Of a DNA stretch of 64,000 bases, positions 23,508-32,887 are shown piece after piece. The notes under the pieces are model-generated. The model was not told the origin of the DNA, searched no databases, and saw nothing but the letters and a program-made list of their open reading frames with translations. Within the stretch, counting starts at the first letter, position 1. Each line of letters begins with the position of its first letter. Made by a program: the position numbers and the translations under genes. The stretch is from Flavobacterium pokkalii (GTDB lineage Bacteria > Bacteroidota > Bacteroidia > Flavobacteriales > Flavobacteriaceae), in the NCBI RefSeq assembly GCF_014596575.1, contig NZ_NASZ01000002.1:124001-188000 (forward strand). Reading direction: 5' to 3'.

Positions 23508-23855
23508 ATGAAGATGAGTATTTACAATCTGTTAAAAGCAAGGTTTTTAATCGATGAAGATGCGATCAAAAATTGGCGTTTTATTGTTTTTTTGATTGTT
23601 CTGGCAATTATTATGATTGCAAATACACAGCGTTACGAACAAAAGGTTTTTAAAATTGCCGAATTAGCATCAGAAGTAAAAGAGTTACGTTCGGAATTTG
23701 TAGACAGACGTTCGGAATTAATGAAACTGAGAATGGAATCGACCGTTTCTGAGAAAATGGAAGAAAGACAAATTTTTCCATCGACAGTTCCGCCGGTGAA
23801 GATAAAAGTAAATAAAGAAGAAGATAAAAGTTTCCTTAAGAAATTATGGCAGTAG
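23508..23855 (+). CDS. ftsL: FtsL-like cell division protein
   Basis: The 115-residue bitopic membrane protein has a basic N-terminal cytoplasmic segment, one transmembrane helix (about 26-41, FIVFLIVLAIIMIAN) and a periplasmic coiled coil (about 45-80, KIAELASEVKELRSEFVDRRSELMKLRME). This layout, the length, and the position between rsmH and ftsI identify it as FtsL, although sequence conservation in this family is weak. FtsL would form a complex with FtsQ and a FtsB homolog and help recruit FtsW-FtsI. It overlaps ftsI by 10 nt. Confidence 0.85.
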   Translation: MKMSIYNLLKARFLIDEDAIKNWRFIVFLIVLAIIMIANTQRYEQKVFKIAELASEVKELRSEFVDRRSELMKLRMESTVSEKMEERQIFPSTVPPVKIKVNKEEDKSFLKKLWQ

Positions 23856-25849
23856 AAGATAAATACATATCGTACCGAATTTATCTGGTTGCTTGTGCTA
23901 TTTTTTTGATGGCATTAGCGGTTGCTGTAAAGTTGACAAATATTCAGTGGGTTGAAGGAGATTATTATCGCGAATTGGCTAAGGAAAGAACGGTGAAGAA
24001 TTTTGTAATTCCGGCTAATAAAGGAAATATTTATTCTTCTGACGGAAGTTTGTTAGCTACTTCGATACCTAAATATATTATTCGTTTTGATGCTTTAGCG
24101 CCTAAAAAAGAAGATTTTGAAAATAATGTCAGAGCATTATCGGATTCCTTAGCAACAATTTTAGATAAGTCGTCTTATTATTATCAAAATGAATTAAGAA
24201 AGGCCAGAGCCAATAACAATCGTTATTTTTTAATTGCACGTGATTTAAGTTATACCGATTATATGAAGATTAAAAGTTTTCCTTTGTTCGAATTAGGTTC
24301 GTATAAAGGAGGAATTATAGTCGATCAGAAAACGGTTCGCGAACATCCGATTGGTAAAATTGCTGAAAGAACCATTGGTTACGAAAGAACATACGATGCA
24401 GGACATTCAGACGGAAAAGGGATTGAATGGGCTTACAAAGATTATTTGAATGGTAAAGACGGACGAATTTTAAAACAAAAAATTGCCAAAGGACAGTGGA
24501 AACCTATTCGCGACCAGAACGAAGTAGATCCGTTAGACGGCTATGATGTAATTTCAACCATCGATGTTTATATTCAGGATATTGCACATCATGCTTTGTT
24601 AAAGCAGTTAGAAGATTATGAGGCCGATCATGGTTGTGTGGTGGTGATGGAAACGCATACCGGTAAAGTAAAAGCGATTTCTAATTTAGGAAGAGCTAAT
24701 GACGGAACGTATTATGAAACCACTAATTATGCAGTAGCCGAATCCCACGAACCGGGCTCTACCTTTAAATTGGTGGATTTGATGACAATTCTTGAAGACA
24801 AAGTAGCTGATACCAGTACGGTTTATGATACACAAGGCGGAGAAATTCGCTATTCCGGAAAAGCAGTAAGAGATTCTCATAAAGGAGGTTATGGGAAGAT
24901 CTCTCTGGCCAGAGGTTTTGAATTGTCTTCTAATACAGTTTTGGTTCAGGCGGTTTATGATAATTATAAAAACAATCCATCCAAGTTTGTAAATCATGTG
25001 AATTCTTATGGTTTGAACAAACGCTTACACATGGATTTTAAAGGTGAAGGACGTCCTTTTATTCCGCAGCCAACAGATAAAAACTGGTCGAATATTTCTC
25101 TGCCTTGGATGGCTTTTGGATACGGTGTTTCGGTTACTCCAATGCAAACTTTGGCTTATTATAATGCAGTTGCCAATGATGGTATAATGGTCAAACCTTA
25201 TTTTGTTTCAGAAATCAAAGAATGGAACAAAACCATCAAAAAGATGGAGACTCAGGTGATTAATCCTAAAATTTGTTCGGATGAAACACTTTCAAAATTA
25301 AAGGCGGTTTTGAAAAATGTGGTTAAAAAAGGAACGGCTTCTAAATTATATTCTAAAGATTTTCCGATGGCCGGAAAAACAGGAACAGCTCAGGTAAATT
25401 ATGGAAAACGTGATGGTTCCGGTTTGTATTATGCGTCTTCATTTGTGGGTTATTTTCCGGCTGATGCGCCAAAATATTCCTGTATCGTGGTAGTTCATAA
25501 ACCGAATACGGCTAATAATAACTATTACGGCGCCGATGTGGCGGGACCTGTTTTCAAGCGTATCGCACAAAAAATTTTTACTGAGGTACCTTCAACAAAT
25601 GAAATTAAAAAATTAGACAGTAAAGTACCTAAACAGGAAAAAAGTTATAATGAATATTTTGCGAAGCTTCAGAAAAACCAGCAATTAATGCCTAATGTAA
25701 AAGGAATGCCGGGAATGGATGCCATTGCTTTATTGGAAAATTTAGGATTACAAGTAAGAGCAAAAGGTATTGGAAAAGTAAAAAGTCAATCCTTGCAGGC
25801 GGGACAAAATATTAGAAAAAACACAACTATAACCTTAGAATTATTGTGA
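23846..25849 (+). CDS. ftsI: division-specific penicillin-binding transpeptidase FtsI (PBP3) with PASTA domain
   Basis: Septal D,D-transpeptidase that cross-links peptidoglycan with FtsW. The 667-residue protein has one N-terminal transmembrane segment (about 11-27), a pedestal domain, and the transpeptidase domain with catalytic S305-T-F-K308 (EPGSTFK), the SSN triad in FELSSNTVL and KTGT in AGKTGTAQVNY. A single PASTA-like module occupies about residues 605-667 (MPNVKGMPGMDAIALLENLGLQV), a feature absent from E. coli FtsI. Its stop codon overlaps the GTG start of murE in the sequence GTGA. Confidence 0.95.
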   Translation: MAVEDKYISYRIYLVACAIFLMALAVAVKLTNIQWVEGDYYRELAKERTVKNFVIPANKGNIYSSDGSLLATSIPKYIIRFDALAPKKEDFENNVRALSDSLATILDKSSYYYQNELRKARANNNRYFLIARDLSYTDYMKIKSFPLFELGSYKGGIIVDQKTVREHPIGKIAERTIGYERTYDAGHSDGKGIEWAYKDYLNGKDGRILKQKIAKGQWKPIRDQNEVDPLDGYDVISTIDVYIQDIAHHALLKQLEDYEADHGCVVVMETHTGKVKAISNLGRANDGTYYETTNYAVAESHEPGSTFKLVDLMTILEDKVADTSTVYDTQGGEIRYSGKAVRDSHKGGYGKISLARGFELSSNTVLVQAVYDNYKNNPSKFVNHVNSYGLNKRLHMDFKGEGRPFIPQPTDKNWSNISLPWMAFGYGVSVTPMQTLAYYNAVANDGIMVKPYFVSEIKEWNKTIKKMETQVINPKICSDETLSKLKAVLKNVVKKGTASKLYSKDFPMAGKTGTAQVNYGKRDGSGLYYASSFVGYFPADAPKYSCIVVVHKPNTANNNYYGADVAGPVFKRIAQKIFTEVPSTNEIKKLDSKVPKQEKSYNEYFAKLQKNQQLMPNVKGMPGMDAIALLENLGLQVRAKGIGKVKSQSLQAGQNIRKNTTITLELL

Positions 25850-27309
25850 TTAAACTAAAAGACATATTATACCGAGTAGCAATCGACGCCGTTCACGGTT
25901 CGACAGATATTGCTATCCACAAATTGGATTTTGATTCCCGAAAAATTGAAGCTAATGATGTGTTTGTGGCTATTCGCGGTACCATTTCAGACGGACATGA
26001 TTATATTCAAAAAGCAATTGACTTAGGTGTTAAAGCCGTTATCTGTGATACTTTTCCGGAGCAGTTTGCCACTGAAGTAACTTATGTAAAAGTAGATGAT
26101 ACCAATAAAGCCATGGCTTTTATGGCGGCTAATTATTTTGGAAATCCATCTGAAAAATTAAAATTAGTTGGGATTACAGGTACTAACGGCAAAACTACGA
26201 TTGCTTCGTTGTTGTACCAATTATTCAATAAAGCGGGTTTTAAAGTTGGTTTGCTTTCTACCGTAAAAATTTTGGTAGATGATGTTGAGTATAAAGCAAC
26301 ACATACCACTCCGGACTCGATTACTATTAATCATTATTTGAATGAAATGGTTAATGCCGGTGTTGAATATTGTTTTATGGAAGTGAGTTCACACGGAATT
26401 CATCAAAAACGTACGGAAGCATTGCATTTTACGGGAGGTGTTTTTACCAATTTGTCGCACGATCATTTGGATTATCATCCCACTTTTGCGGAATACCGCG
26501 ATGTTAAAAAATCTTTTTTCGATCATTTGCCAAAAACAGCTTTTGCTATTTCGAATATAGATGATAAAAACGGTGCTGTGATGTTGCAAAATACGGTAGC
26601 TAAAAAACGTACTTATGCACTAAAATCCTATGCTGATTATAAAGCGCAAATTTTAGAAAATCTGTTGTCAGGTTTGTTGTTGAAAATTGAAGGAAATGAA
26701 GTTTGGGTTAAACTAATTGGAGTTTTCAATGCTTATAATTTGTTGGCAATTTATGCAACGGCTATCGAATTAGGATTGGATAATTTGGAAACTCTTCGTT
26801 TGTTGTCCGAATTAGAAAGTGTTTCTGGTCGCTTCCAATATATTGTTTCGGATTCAAATATTACTGCGATTGTTGATTATGCACATACTCCGGATGCCTT
26901 AGAAAATGTGTTGAAAACCATTAATGAAGTGCGTACCAAAAACGAGCAACTGATTACGATTGTAGGTTGCGGAGGAAACCGAGATAAGGCCAAACGTCCT
27001 ATTATGGCCGAAATTGCATCTGAATTGAGTAATAAAACCATTTTAACTTCAGATAATCCACGTGACGAAGATCCGGAAGTGATTATTGCTGAAATGGAAA
27101 AAGGTGTTCCGCCTCAAAATCATAAAAAAGTTTTTGCTGTAACCGACAGAAAACAAGCGATTAAAATTGCCTGTCAATTGGCACAGCCAAATGATATTAT
27201 TTTAATTGCAGGAAAAGGACATGAAACCTATCAGGAAATCAAGGGTGTGCGCACTGATTTTGACGATATGAAAATTGTAAAAGAAATTTTAGAAGAACTG
27301 GGCAAATAA
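25846..27309 (+). CDS. murE: UDP-MurNAc-L-Ala-D-Glu:meso-diaminopimelate ligase
   Basis: Cytosolic Mur ligase that adds the third residue of the stem peptide. The 487-residue product has the ATP loop GITGTNGKTTIASLL, the carbamylated-lysine region (AFAEYRDVKKSFFDHL) and the substrate motif DNPRDEDP, whose DNPR is the marker for meso-diaminopimelate specificity. The start is GTG at 25846, overlapping the ftsI stop codon by 4 nt and suggesting translational coupling; no ATG precedes it. mraY follows after an 80-nt gap in which I see no clear promoter. Confidence 0.96.
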   Translation: MIKLKDILYRVAIDAVHGSTDIAIHKLDFDSRKIEANDVFVAIRGTISDGHDYIQKAIDLGVKAVICDTFPEQFATEVTYVKVDDTNKAMAFMAANYFGNPSEKLKLVGITGTNGKTTIASLLYQLFNKAGFKVGLLSTVKILVDDVEYKATHTTPDSITINHYLNEMVNAGVEYCFMEVSSHGIHQKRTEALHFTGGVFTNLSHDHLDYHPTFAEYRDVKKSFFDHLPKTAFAISNIDDKNGAVMLQNTVAKKRTYALKSYADYKAQILENLLSGLLLKIEGNEVWVKLIGVFNAYNLLAIYATAIELGLDNLETLRLLSELESVSGRFQYIVSDSNITAIVDYAHTPDALENVLKTINEVRTKNEQLITIVGCGGNRDKAKRPIMAEIASELSNKTILTSDNPRDEDPEVIIAEMEKGVPPQNHKKVFAVTDRKQAIKIACQLAQPNDIILIAGKGHETYQEIKGVRTDFDDMKIVKEILEELGK

Positions 27310-27389
27310 TAGTTTAATCATCAAACTGATTAAAAAAAATAAAAACACAACGCTACACAATTAAATATTAAACAAATAGAACAAAAGAT

Positions 27390-28619
27390 ATGCTGTATTA
27401 TTTATTTGATTATTTCAACAAAGTATTAAATCTTTCGGGGACGGGAGTTTTTCAATACATTACCTTCAGATCTTCATTGGCATTTATTCTTTCGCTTTTG
27501 TTGTCAACTATTTATGGTAAGAGAGTTATTAAGTTTTTGCAAAAACAACAGGTAGGAGAAACCATTCGTGAGTTGGGTTTAGAAGGACAAAATGAAAAAG
27601 CAGGAACGCCTACAATGGGAGGTTTGATTATCATTTTTGCCACATTAATTCCGGTATTGTTGTTTGCTAAACTGCATAATATTTACATCGTTTTACTTAT
27701 TGTTACGACTTTGTGGATGGGAACCATTGGTTTTATTGACGATTATATTAAGATTTTCAAAAAAGACAAACAAGGTTTAAAAGGGATTTTTAAAGTTGTG
27801 GGTCAGGTAGGATTAGGGTTAATTGTGGGGAGTGTGTTGTATTTTAATCCGCATGTAACGGTTAGAACGGATACCGGAAAAACAGACGTTTTTAAGGTTC
27901 CTACGGAAACTGTGGTAATGCCGGCTCCTGTAGAAGAAAAATCTACAGCAACGACCATTCCTTTTTTCAAAAATAATGAGTTTGATTATGCTGAATTATT
28001 AGCCTGGACGGGTGAAGGTTATCAAAAATGGGCCTGGATTATTTTTATTCCGGTGGTGATTTTTATTATAACTGCGGTTTCAAACGGAGCGAATTTAACC
28101 GATGGAATCGACGGACTCGCAGCGGGAACATCAGCGATTTCGGTCTTGGCACTGGCTATTTTTACCTTCGTTTCCGGTAATATTATTTTTTCTAATTACC
28201 TCAATATTATGTATATCCCAAACTCGGGAGAAATGACGGTTTTTATTGCCTCATTTGCCGGAGCTTTGATTGGGTTTTTATGGTATAATTCGTATCCGGC
28301 TTCAGTTTTTATGGGAGATACCGGAAGTTTAACAATTGGAGGTGTAATTGCTGTTTTGGCGATAGCTGTCCGAAAAGAGTTGTTGATTCCTTTATTGTGT
28401 GGGATTTTTTTGGTAGAAAATTTATCGGTGGTTTTACAGGTGAGTTATTTTAAATATACCAAGAAACGTTTTGGCGAAGGCCGAAGAATTTTCCTGATGT
28501 CGCCTTTGCATCATCATTATCAGAAGAAAGGTTATCACGAAAGTAAAATTGTAACCCGATTTTGGATTGTAGCCATCATGCTGGCTATCCTTTCCATTGT
28601 TACCTTAAAACTAAGATAA
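27390..28619 (+). CDS. mraY: phospho-MurNAc-pentapeptide transferase MraY with Bacteroidota insertion
   Basis: Integral membrane enzyme that makes lipid I by transferring phospho-MurNAc-pentapeptide to undecaprenyl phosphate. The family motifs are present: [28 protein letters not shown] with the catalytic Asp residues, GDTGSL and the cytoplasmic HHHYQKKG. At 409 residues it is about 50 longer than the E. coli enzyme. The extra part lies at about 150-210, between two membrane segments ([17 protein letters not shown] to [14 protein letters not shown]). The start codon follows murE by 80 nt; murD begins 1 nt after its stop. Confidence 0.96.
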   Translation: MLYYLFDYFNKVLNLSGTGVFQYITFRSSLAFILSLLLSTIYGKRVIKFLQKQQVGETIRELGLEGQNEKAGTPTMGGLIIIFATLIPVLLFAKLHNIYIVLLIVTTLWMGTIGFIDDYIKIFKKDKQGLKGIFKVVGQVGLGLIVGSVLYFNPHVTVRTDTGKTDVFKVPTETVVMPAPVEEKSTATTIPFFKNNEFDYAELLAWTGEGYQKWAWIIFIPVVIFIITAVSNGANLTDGIDGLAAGTSAISVLALAIFTFVSGNIIFSNYLNIMYIPNSGEMTVFIASFAGALIGFLWYNSYPASVFMGDTGSLTIGGVIAVLAIAVRKELLIPLLCGIFLVENLSVVLQVSYFKYTKKRFGEGRRIFLMSPLHHHYQKKGYHESKIVTRFWIVAIMLAILSIVTLKLR

Positions 28620-28620
28620 G

Positions 28621-29952
28621 ATGAGATTAGTTGTATTAGGCGGAGGCGAAAGCGGTGTGGGAACAGCCATTTTAGGGAAACAAAAAGGATACGATGTTTT
28701 TGTATCTGATTTTGGAAAAATAAAAGAAAGTTACAAAGAAGTTCTTATACAAAATGCGATTGCCTGGGAGGATGAAAAACATACAGAATCCTTAATTCTG
28801 AATGCCGATGTGGTGATGAAAAGTCCCGGTATTCCTGAAAAAGCTCCGATTGTTAAAAAGTTGATTGAAAAAGGAATTCCGGTGATTTCTGAAATAGAAT
28901 TTGCGGCTCCTTTTACAAAAGCTGTTACGATTGGGATTACGGGAAGTAATGGAAAAACAACCACTACAATGCTAACGTATCATTTGCTGAAATCGGCAGG
29001 ATTGAATGTAGGACTGGCGGGAAATATCGGAAAAAGTTTTGCCGAACAGGTTGCCGAAGATAAATACGATAGTTATGTATTGGAGTTGAGTAGTTTTCAA
29101 TTGGACGGAATTATAAATTACAAACCGCATATTGCGATTATAACCAATATCAGTCCGGATCATTTAGACCGATACGATTATAAGTATGAGAATTATATTG
29201 ATTCGAAATTTAGAATAACGATGAATCAAACCGAAGAGGATTATCTCATTTATGATGCAGATGACGAAGCTATTTCGGATTGGCTAAAGAAGAACAAAAC
29301 AAGAGCGAAATTAATTCCTTTTTCATTGACAAAAACTTTTGACGAAGGAGCCTTTATAAAAAATAATACAATGGAAGCAATCATTAATCAGGAAGAATTT
29401 AAAATGGAAACAGAATCAATTGCCTTAGAAGGAAAACATAATTTAAAAAATGCCATGGCAGCGACTTCTGTAGCCAAATTGATGCAAATTAGAAAAGCAA
29501 CAATTCGTGAGAGTTTATCTAATTTCCAGGGTGTAGAACACCGTCTTGAAAAAGTATTGAAAATTCAAAATGTACAATACATTAATGATTCTAAAGCGAC
29601 GAATGTAAACGCAACTTTCTTTGCGTTGGACAGTATGACGACACCAACGGTTTGGATTGTTGGAGGAGTGGACAAAGGAAATGATTATAATGAATTGATG
29701 GCTTTAGTACGTGAAAAAGTAAAAGCTATTATTTGTTTAGGAGTTGATAACAGAAAGATTATCGATGCTTTTGGAAATGTGGTTGATATCATGGTGGAAG
29801 TAAATAATATGAACGATGCTGTAAAAATGGCACAACGTATTACAGAAAAAGGAGATACGGTTTTATTGTCGCCAGCCTGCGCGAGTTTTGATTTATTTGA
29901 AAACTACGAAGACAGAGGTCGTCAGTTTAAAGCGGCAGTGCATAATTTATAA
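28621..29952 (+). CDS. murD: UDP-MurNAc-L-alanine:D-glutamate ligase
   Basis: Cytosolic Mur ligase that adds D-glutamate to UDP-MurNAc-L-Ala. The 443-residue protein has an N-terminal Rossmann-like UDP-binding domain (MRLVVLGGGESGVGTAIL), the ATP loop GITGSNGKTTTTML, ISPDHLDRY and the C-terminal ligase domain with YINDSKATNVNATFFAL and LLSPACASFDLFENYEDRG. It follows mraY by 1 nt. A four-helix-bundle cassette begins directly after its TAA stop codon and separates it from ftsW. Confidence 0.96.
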   Translation: MRLVVLGGGESGVGTAILGKQKGYDVFVSDFGKIKESYKEVLIQNAIAWEDEKHTESLILNADVVMKSPGIPEKAPIVKKLIEKGIPVISEIEFAAPFTKAVTIGITGSNGKTTTTMLTYHLLKSAGLNVGLAGNIGKSFAEQVAEDKYDSYVLELSSFQLDGIINYKPHIAIITNISPDHLDRYDYKYENYIDSKFRITMNQTEEDYLIYDADDEAISDWLKKNKTRAKLIPFSLTKTFDEGAFIKNNTMEAIINQEEFKMETESIALEGKHNLKNAMAATSVAKLMQIRKATIRESLSNFQGVEHRLEKVLKIQNVQYINDSKATNVNATFFALDSMTTPTVWIVGGVDKGNDYNELMALVREKVKAIICLGVDNRKIIDAFGNVVDIMVEVNNMNDAVKMAQRITEKGDTVLLSPACASFDLFENYEDRGRQFKAAVHNL

Positions 29953-29957
29953 ATTTC

Positions 29958-30006
29958 AGATATTAGAATTTAGATATTAGAATTTAGATTTTAGATATTA
30001 GAATTT
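29958..30006. repeat. left repeat array of the four-helix-bundle cassette
   Basis: Three exact copies of AGATATTAGAATTT start at 29958, 29972 and 29993, with the first two in direct tandem. The 17 bp at 29980-29996 are inverted relative to 30400-30416. Confidence 0.75.
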
Positions 30007-30036
30007 TAATTGAGATAATTATTCGAAGAATCGTTT

Positions 30037-30399
30037 ATGACTAATGAAGAACTTAAGTTAAGAACTAAGAATTTTTCTTTGATGATAATTGATTTAGTTG
30101 AAAAATTACCAAATTCAATTTCTGCAAAGGTTGTTGCAAATCAAATAGTAAGAAGTGGAACTTCTGTAGGAGCTAATTACAGAGCGGTTTGTAGAGCTAG
30201 AAGTGATAGGGAGTTTGTTTCTAAAATGAACATAGTTTTAGAAGAGGCAGATGAAACGTTATTTTGGATAGAAATTATTATTGAGAAAAAATGGTTTGGT
30301 AAGTCAGAATTGGATTTTATTTGGAAAGAAGGCAATGAGCTGACAGCTATTTTTGTAAGTACATTAAAGACGGTTAATAATCGAATAAATCAAAAGTAA
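30037..30399 (+). CDS. four-helix-bundle protein (23S rRNA intervening-sequence / Avd-like family)
   Basis: The 120-residue protein is predicted to be all alpha-helical: helix 1 EELKLRTKNFSLMIIDLVEKL, then the family signature VVANQIVRSGTSVGANYRAVCRARSDREFVSKMNIVLEEADETLFWIEII, and a final helix ELTAIFVSTLKTVNNRI. I recognise this as the S23 family, known from intervening sequences in 23S rRNA genes and related to the Avd accessory protein of diversity-generating retroelements. Such proteins form pentameric barrels that can bind nucleic acid. No rRNA gene or reverse transcriptase is near; the gene sits inside the dcw cluster between murD and ftsW. Its role here is unknown. Confidence 0.88.
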   Translation: MTNEELKLRTKNFSLMIIDLVEKLPNSISAKVVANQIVRSGTSVGANYRAVCRARSDREFVSKMNIVLEEADETLFWIEIIIEKKWFGKSELDFIWKEGNELTAIFVSTLKTVNNRINQK

Positions 30400-30432
30400 A
30401 TCTAAAATCTAAAATCAGAAATCTAAAATATA
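30400..30432. repeat. right repeat array of the four-helix-bundle cassette
   Basis: Units ATCTAAA recur directly after the TAA stop codon of the inserted gene and end 7 nt before the ftsW ATG. Positions 30400-30416 pair with 29980-29996. Confidence 0.7.
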
Positions 30433-30438
30433 TTAAGA

Positions 30439-31734
30439 ATGAAAAAACTAATAAACAGATTAAACGGAGATAAAGGGATTTGGTCTTTTGTGGCCTTATT
30501 GGCCTTGTTTTCCTTTATGCCTGTTTTTAGTGCCAGTAGTAATCTGGCTTATTTGGGGCATGGTACCGGAAATACTTTGGGTTATTTGGTAAAACATTTA
30601 GCGCATGTTGCCTGCGGTTTTGCTATTATTTATTATGTACACAAAGTTCCGTATCATTATTTTAGATCCATTTCTAAAATTGCTTTGCCGGTGGTTTGGG
30701 TTATTTTAGCCATAACCATGATTAAAGGAACTGTTATTGGTGGAGCCAATGCCAGTCGTTGGATTCAGATACCTTTTGTAGGGATTTCGTTTCAGCCTTC
30801 GGCTTTAGCGGCTTTGATTTTGTATGTTTTTGTGGCGCGGTATTTATCTAAAACCCGTTCCGAACCTATCGAATTTGTACAGTCTTTAAGAGAACTTTGG
30901 TTGCCGGTTTTTATTACTTTGATTTTTATTCTTCCGGCTAACTTTTCGACTACAGCATTGATTTTTTCAATGGTGTTAATGCTTGTTTTTGTGGGTAAAT
31001 ATCCTTTGAAATATATCGGAATTATTGTGGGTTCGGGAATTGTTTTCTTATCATTTTTCTGGGTGTTGTCTAAAGCTTTTCCGGATGCCAAATTGTTTTC
31101 GAGGGTGAGAACCTGGGAAAGCCGAATTGAAAATTTCAGTACTAATAAACCCGACGAAGACGATTACCAAATTGAGAAAGCCAAAATAGCGATTGCCTCC
31201 GGAAAAATTTACGGTTTAGGACCTGGAAAAAGTGTACAGAAAAACTTTTTGCCGCAATCTTCTTCCGATTTTATTTATGCCATTATTGTGGAAGAATATG
31301 GTTTGATTGGCGGTTTAGGAGTGTTGGCTTTGTATTTATTGTTGCTGTTTCGTTTTGTGGTTGCCTCGCATAAAGCCAATACTCTTTTTGGGAAATTGGT
31401 TGTTATCGGACTGGGTTTTCCTATGATTTTTCAGGCGATGATTAATATGGCTGTGGCAGTGGAATTATTGCCGGTTACTGGACAAACTTTGCCGCTTATC
31501 AGTAGCGGAGGAACTTCTATATGGATGACTTGTATTTCTTTGGGAATTATTATTGGGGTGACCAAAAAAGAAGAGGAAATCGAGCAGGAACAAAAAGAAG
31601 CTGCCCGAAGAGAAGAAGCTTTACAGCGATTGATTGATGCCCAACTGGAAGCTGAAGATGAACAAAATCAAAATCAATCTTTTTCGATAGAAGACAAAAC
31701 AAATAATCCGATGAATGCCGTTTTGAATAGATAA
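30439..31734 (+). CDS. ftsW: septal peptidoglycan glycosyltransferase FtsW
   Basis: SEDS-family polymerase that extends septal glycan strands from lipid II together with FtsI. The 431-residue protein has about ten membrane segments. Family features include GGANASRWIQIPFVGISFQPSALAALILYVFVARYL, the periplasmic loop with AIASGKIYGLGPGKSVQKNFLPQSSSDFIYAIIVEEYGLIGG, and the final PLISSGGTSIWMTCISLGIIIG. A charged cytoplasmic tail of about 50 residues follows (KKEEEIEQEQKEAARREE). It is separated from murD by the four-helix-bundle cassette, whose right repeats end 7 nt before this start. Confidence 0.95.
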   Translation: MKKLINRLNGDKGIWSFVALLALFSFMPVFSASSNLAYLGHGTGNTLGYLVKHLAHVACGFAIIYYVHKVPYHYFRSISKIALPVVWVILAITMIKGTVIGGANASRWIQIPFVGISFQPSALAALILYVFVARYLSKTRSEPIEFVQSLRELWLPVFITLIFILPANFSTTALIFSMVLMLVFVGKYPLKYIGIIVGSGIVFLSFFWVLSKAFPDAKLFSRVRTWESRIENFSTNKPDEDDYQIEKAKIAIASGKIYGLGPGKSVQKNFLPQSSSDFIYAIIVEEYGLIGGLGVLALYLLLLFRFVVASHKANTLFGKLVVIGLGFPMIFQAMINMAVAVELLPVTGQTLPLISSGGTSIWMTCISLGIIIGVTKKEEEIEQEQKEAARREEALQRLIDAQLEAEDEQNQNQSFSIEDKTNNPMNAVLNR

Positions 31735-31768
31735 TATTCGAAACCAATAGAAATAGATTTTTATAGCA

Positions 31769-32866
31769 ATGGGACAGTATAAATTTATATTAAGTGGCGG
31801 AGGAACCGGAGGACATATTTATCCTGCGGTGGCAATTGCTAATGAATTAAAATCAAGATTTCCTGACGCGGAGTTTCTTTTTGTAGGAGCCCAGGATAAA
31901 ATGGAAATGCAAAAAGTGCCTCAGGCCGGATATGCTATTGAAGGTTTGTGGATTGCAGGATTGCAGCGAAAATTGACTTTGCAAAATGCCATGTTTCCTT
32001 TGAAACTCATCAGCAGTTTGTGGAAATCCCGAAAAATTATCAAAGCATTTAAACCGGATGTGGTAATCGGGACTGGTGGTTTTGCCAGCGGACCGTTGTT
32101 ACAAATGGCTAATATGCTTGGAATTCCAACATTAATTCAGGAACAAAATTCCTTTCCGGGAATTACTAATAAATTATTGAGTAAAAAAGCGAATGCAATT
32201 TGCGTCGCTTATGAAAATTTGGAACGATTTTTTCCAAAAGAAAAAATGATTTTAACGGGGAATCCGGTGCGTCAGGATTTGATTGCTATTGCTGATAAAA
32301 GAGCTGAGGCGATTGCTCATTTTAAATTGGATGCCAATAAAAAAACACTTTTAGTGCTTGGCGGAAGTTTAGGTGCAAGACGAATGAATCAGCTAATTGA
32401 AAAAGAGCTGAAAAATATTTTGGCTCAAAATGTTCAGATTATCTGGCAATGCGGAAAATTGTATTTTGAAGAATATCAAAAATACAACTCCGAAAAAAAT
32501 GTTCAGGTGGTTTCTTTTATTGAAAGAATGGATTTAGTTTACGCTGCTGCTGATATTATTATTTCCAGAGCAGGGGCTTCTTCGGTGTCGGAATTATGTA
32601 TTGTAGGGAAACCGGTCATTTTTATTCCGTCGCCAAATGTTGCTGAAGATCATCAGGCTAAAAATGCGAAAGCGATTGTAGATAAAAAAGGAGCTATTTT
32701 GCTTAAGGAGTCTCAATTGGATGCTGAATTTAGTTTGGTTTTCGAAGCTTTATTAAAAGATCCGGAAAAACAAAAACAGCTGAGTGAAAACATAAAAGAA
32801 TTGGCATTGGCTGAGGCAACAAAACAAATTGCCGACGAAGTAGTGAAATTAATTAGAAAGAAATAA
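31769..32866 (+). CDS. murG: UDP-GlcNAc:lipid I N-acetylglucosaminyltransferase MurG
   Basis: Peripheral membrane GT28 enzyme that converts lipid I to lipid II. The 365-residue protein has the N-terminal [18 protein letters not shown] loop, [17 protein letters not shown] between the domains, and [16 protein letters not shown] plus [35 protein letters not shown] in the nucleotide-sugar-binding domain. It lies 34 nt after ftsW and 21 nt before murC, all in one transcription unit. Confidence 0.97.
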   Translation: MGQYKFILSGGGTGGHIYPAVAIANELKSRFPDAEFLFVGAQDKMEMQKVPQAGYAIEGLWIAGLQRKLTLQNAMFPLKLISSLWKSRKIIKAFKPDVVIGTGGFASGPLLQMANMLGIPTLIQEQNSFPGITNKLLSKKANAICVAYENLERFFPKEKMILTGNPVRQDLIAIADKRAEAIAHFKLDANKKTLLVLGGSLGARRMNQLIEKELKNILAQNVQIIWQCGKLYFEEYQKYNSEKNVQVVSFIERMDLVYAAADIIISRAGASSVSELCIVGKPVIFIPSPNVAEDHQAKNAKAIVDKKGAILLKESQLDAEFSLVFEALLKDPEKQKQLSENIKELALAEATKQIADEVVKLIRKK

Positions 32867-32887
32867 TCAGAACTAAATATAATCATT

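Larger units (their letters stand above)
29953..30437 (+). mobile_element. candidate intervening cassette with inverted repeats carrying a four-helix-bundle gene
   Basis: A 485-bp block between the murD stop codon (29952) and the ftsW ATG (30439) holds one gene (30037-30399). Its left side contains the 14-mer AGATATTAGAATTT three times (29958, 29972, 29993). Its right side contains repeated ATCTAAA units (30400-30432). Segments 29980-29996 and 30400-30416 are inverted copies with 16 of 17 matches. The dcw order murD-ftsW is normally uninterrupted, so this looks like an insertion. No recombinase is encoded. Mobility is inference. Confidence 0.5.

Noticed and set aside
30037..30399. Four-helix-bundle gene as part of a 23S rRNA or a diversity-generating retroelement
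   Set aside because: No rRNA sequence, reverse transcriptase or template repeat lies nearby.
29958..30432. CRISPR array from the repeated 14-mers near murD
   Set aside because: The repeats are too short, are partly in direct tandem without unique spacers, and flank a gene.
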